Part shown: positions 5,378-5,379 of the stretch, one piece after another
How positions within the stretch are numbered: position 1 is the first letter of the stretch
How the letters are laid out: each line of letters begins with the position of its first letter
Assembly (NCBI GenBank): GCA_937888925.1
Contig: CALARM010001102.1
Coordinates: 1-5,379 of the forward strand
Source of the DNA: an uncultured Synergistia bacterium
GTDB taxonomy: Bacteria > Eremiobacterota > SpSt-956 > JAKJGF01
Length of the DNA: 5,379 nt
Reading direction: 5' to 3'
Notes under the pieces: generated by a model
Told to the model about the DNA's origin: nothing
What the model saw: only the letters and a program-made list of their open reading frames with translations
The model's database searches: none
Program-made: the position numbers and the translations under genes

Positions 5378-5379
5378 TT

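Overview
The window is an AT-rich bacterial segment with all convincing genes on the + strand. Arg is often AGA and Ile often ATA, and Shine-Dalgarno sites are recognisable. A Hanks-type Ser/Thr kinase fused to TPRs, a TOTE-type primase-like protein, tandem NTF2-like domains and repeat-filled intergenic DNA all suggest a large, regulation-rich genome, probably an uncultured candidate-phylum bacterium. The phylum cannot be fixed from the sequence alone; any lineage guess would be weak.

Layout. Positions 2-601 hold the 3' end of a gene whose product carries a Pro/Thr/Ser-rich linker and a C-terminal NTF2-like domain (Cds6-C-like), apparently preceded by a second copy of the same fold. Positions 746-940 encode a 64-residue dicluster-type ferredoxin that lacks one cluster-II cysteine. 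It is flanked on both sides by copies of a ~50-nt element that folds into a conserved 10-bp stem. The 444-bp stretch 941-1384 has no credible gene. It holds a 9-bp-period repeat, the second stem-loop element, a degenerate 7-bp-period array and an 18-bp imperfect hairpin, itself built from heptamers. Positions 1385-3628 encode a membrane-anchored protein with coiled coil, TPR-like repeats and a C-terminal, apparently active Ser/Thr kinase. Positions 3740-5377 encode a 545-residue fusion of a TOTE-type archaeo-eukaryotic primase (AEP) domain to a DnaB-like RecA-fold helicase domain.

The most interesting item is this last protein. Both enzymatic halves align along their length with their families by eye, yet nearly all the catalytic positions I can place are replaced: the AEP DxD reads ExE, the AEP His reads Arg, Walker A GKT reads ERT, and the helicase catalytic Glu, the motif-H3 Gln and the C-terminal KxR finger are changed. 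The reading frame is intact and has a strong ribosome-binding site. It therefore looks like a maintained double pseudoenzyme rather than a decaying gene. It lies 111 bp downstream of the intact TPR-kinase on the same strand, so the two may be co-transcribed and may form a signalling module (kinase plus nucleic-acid/nucleotide-binding scaffold). That link is inference from proximity only.
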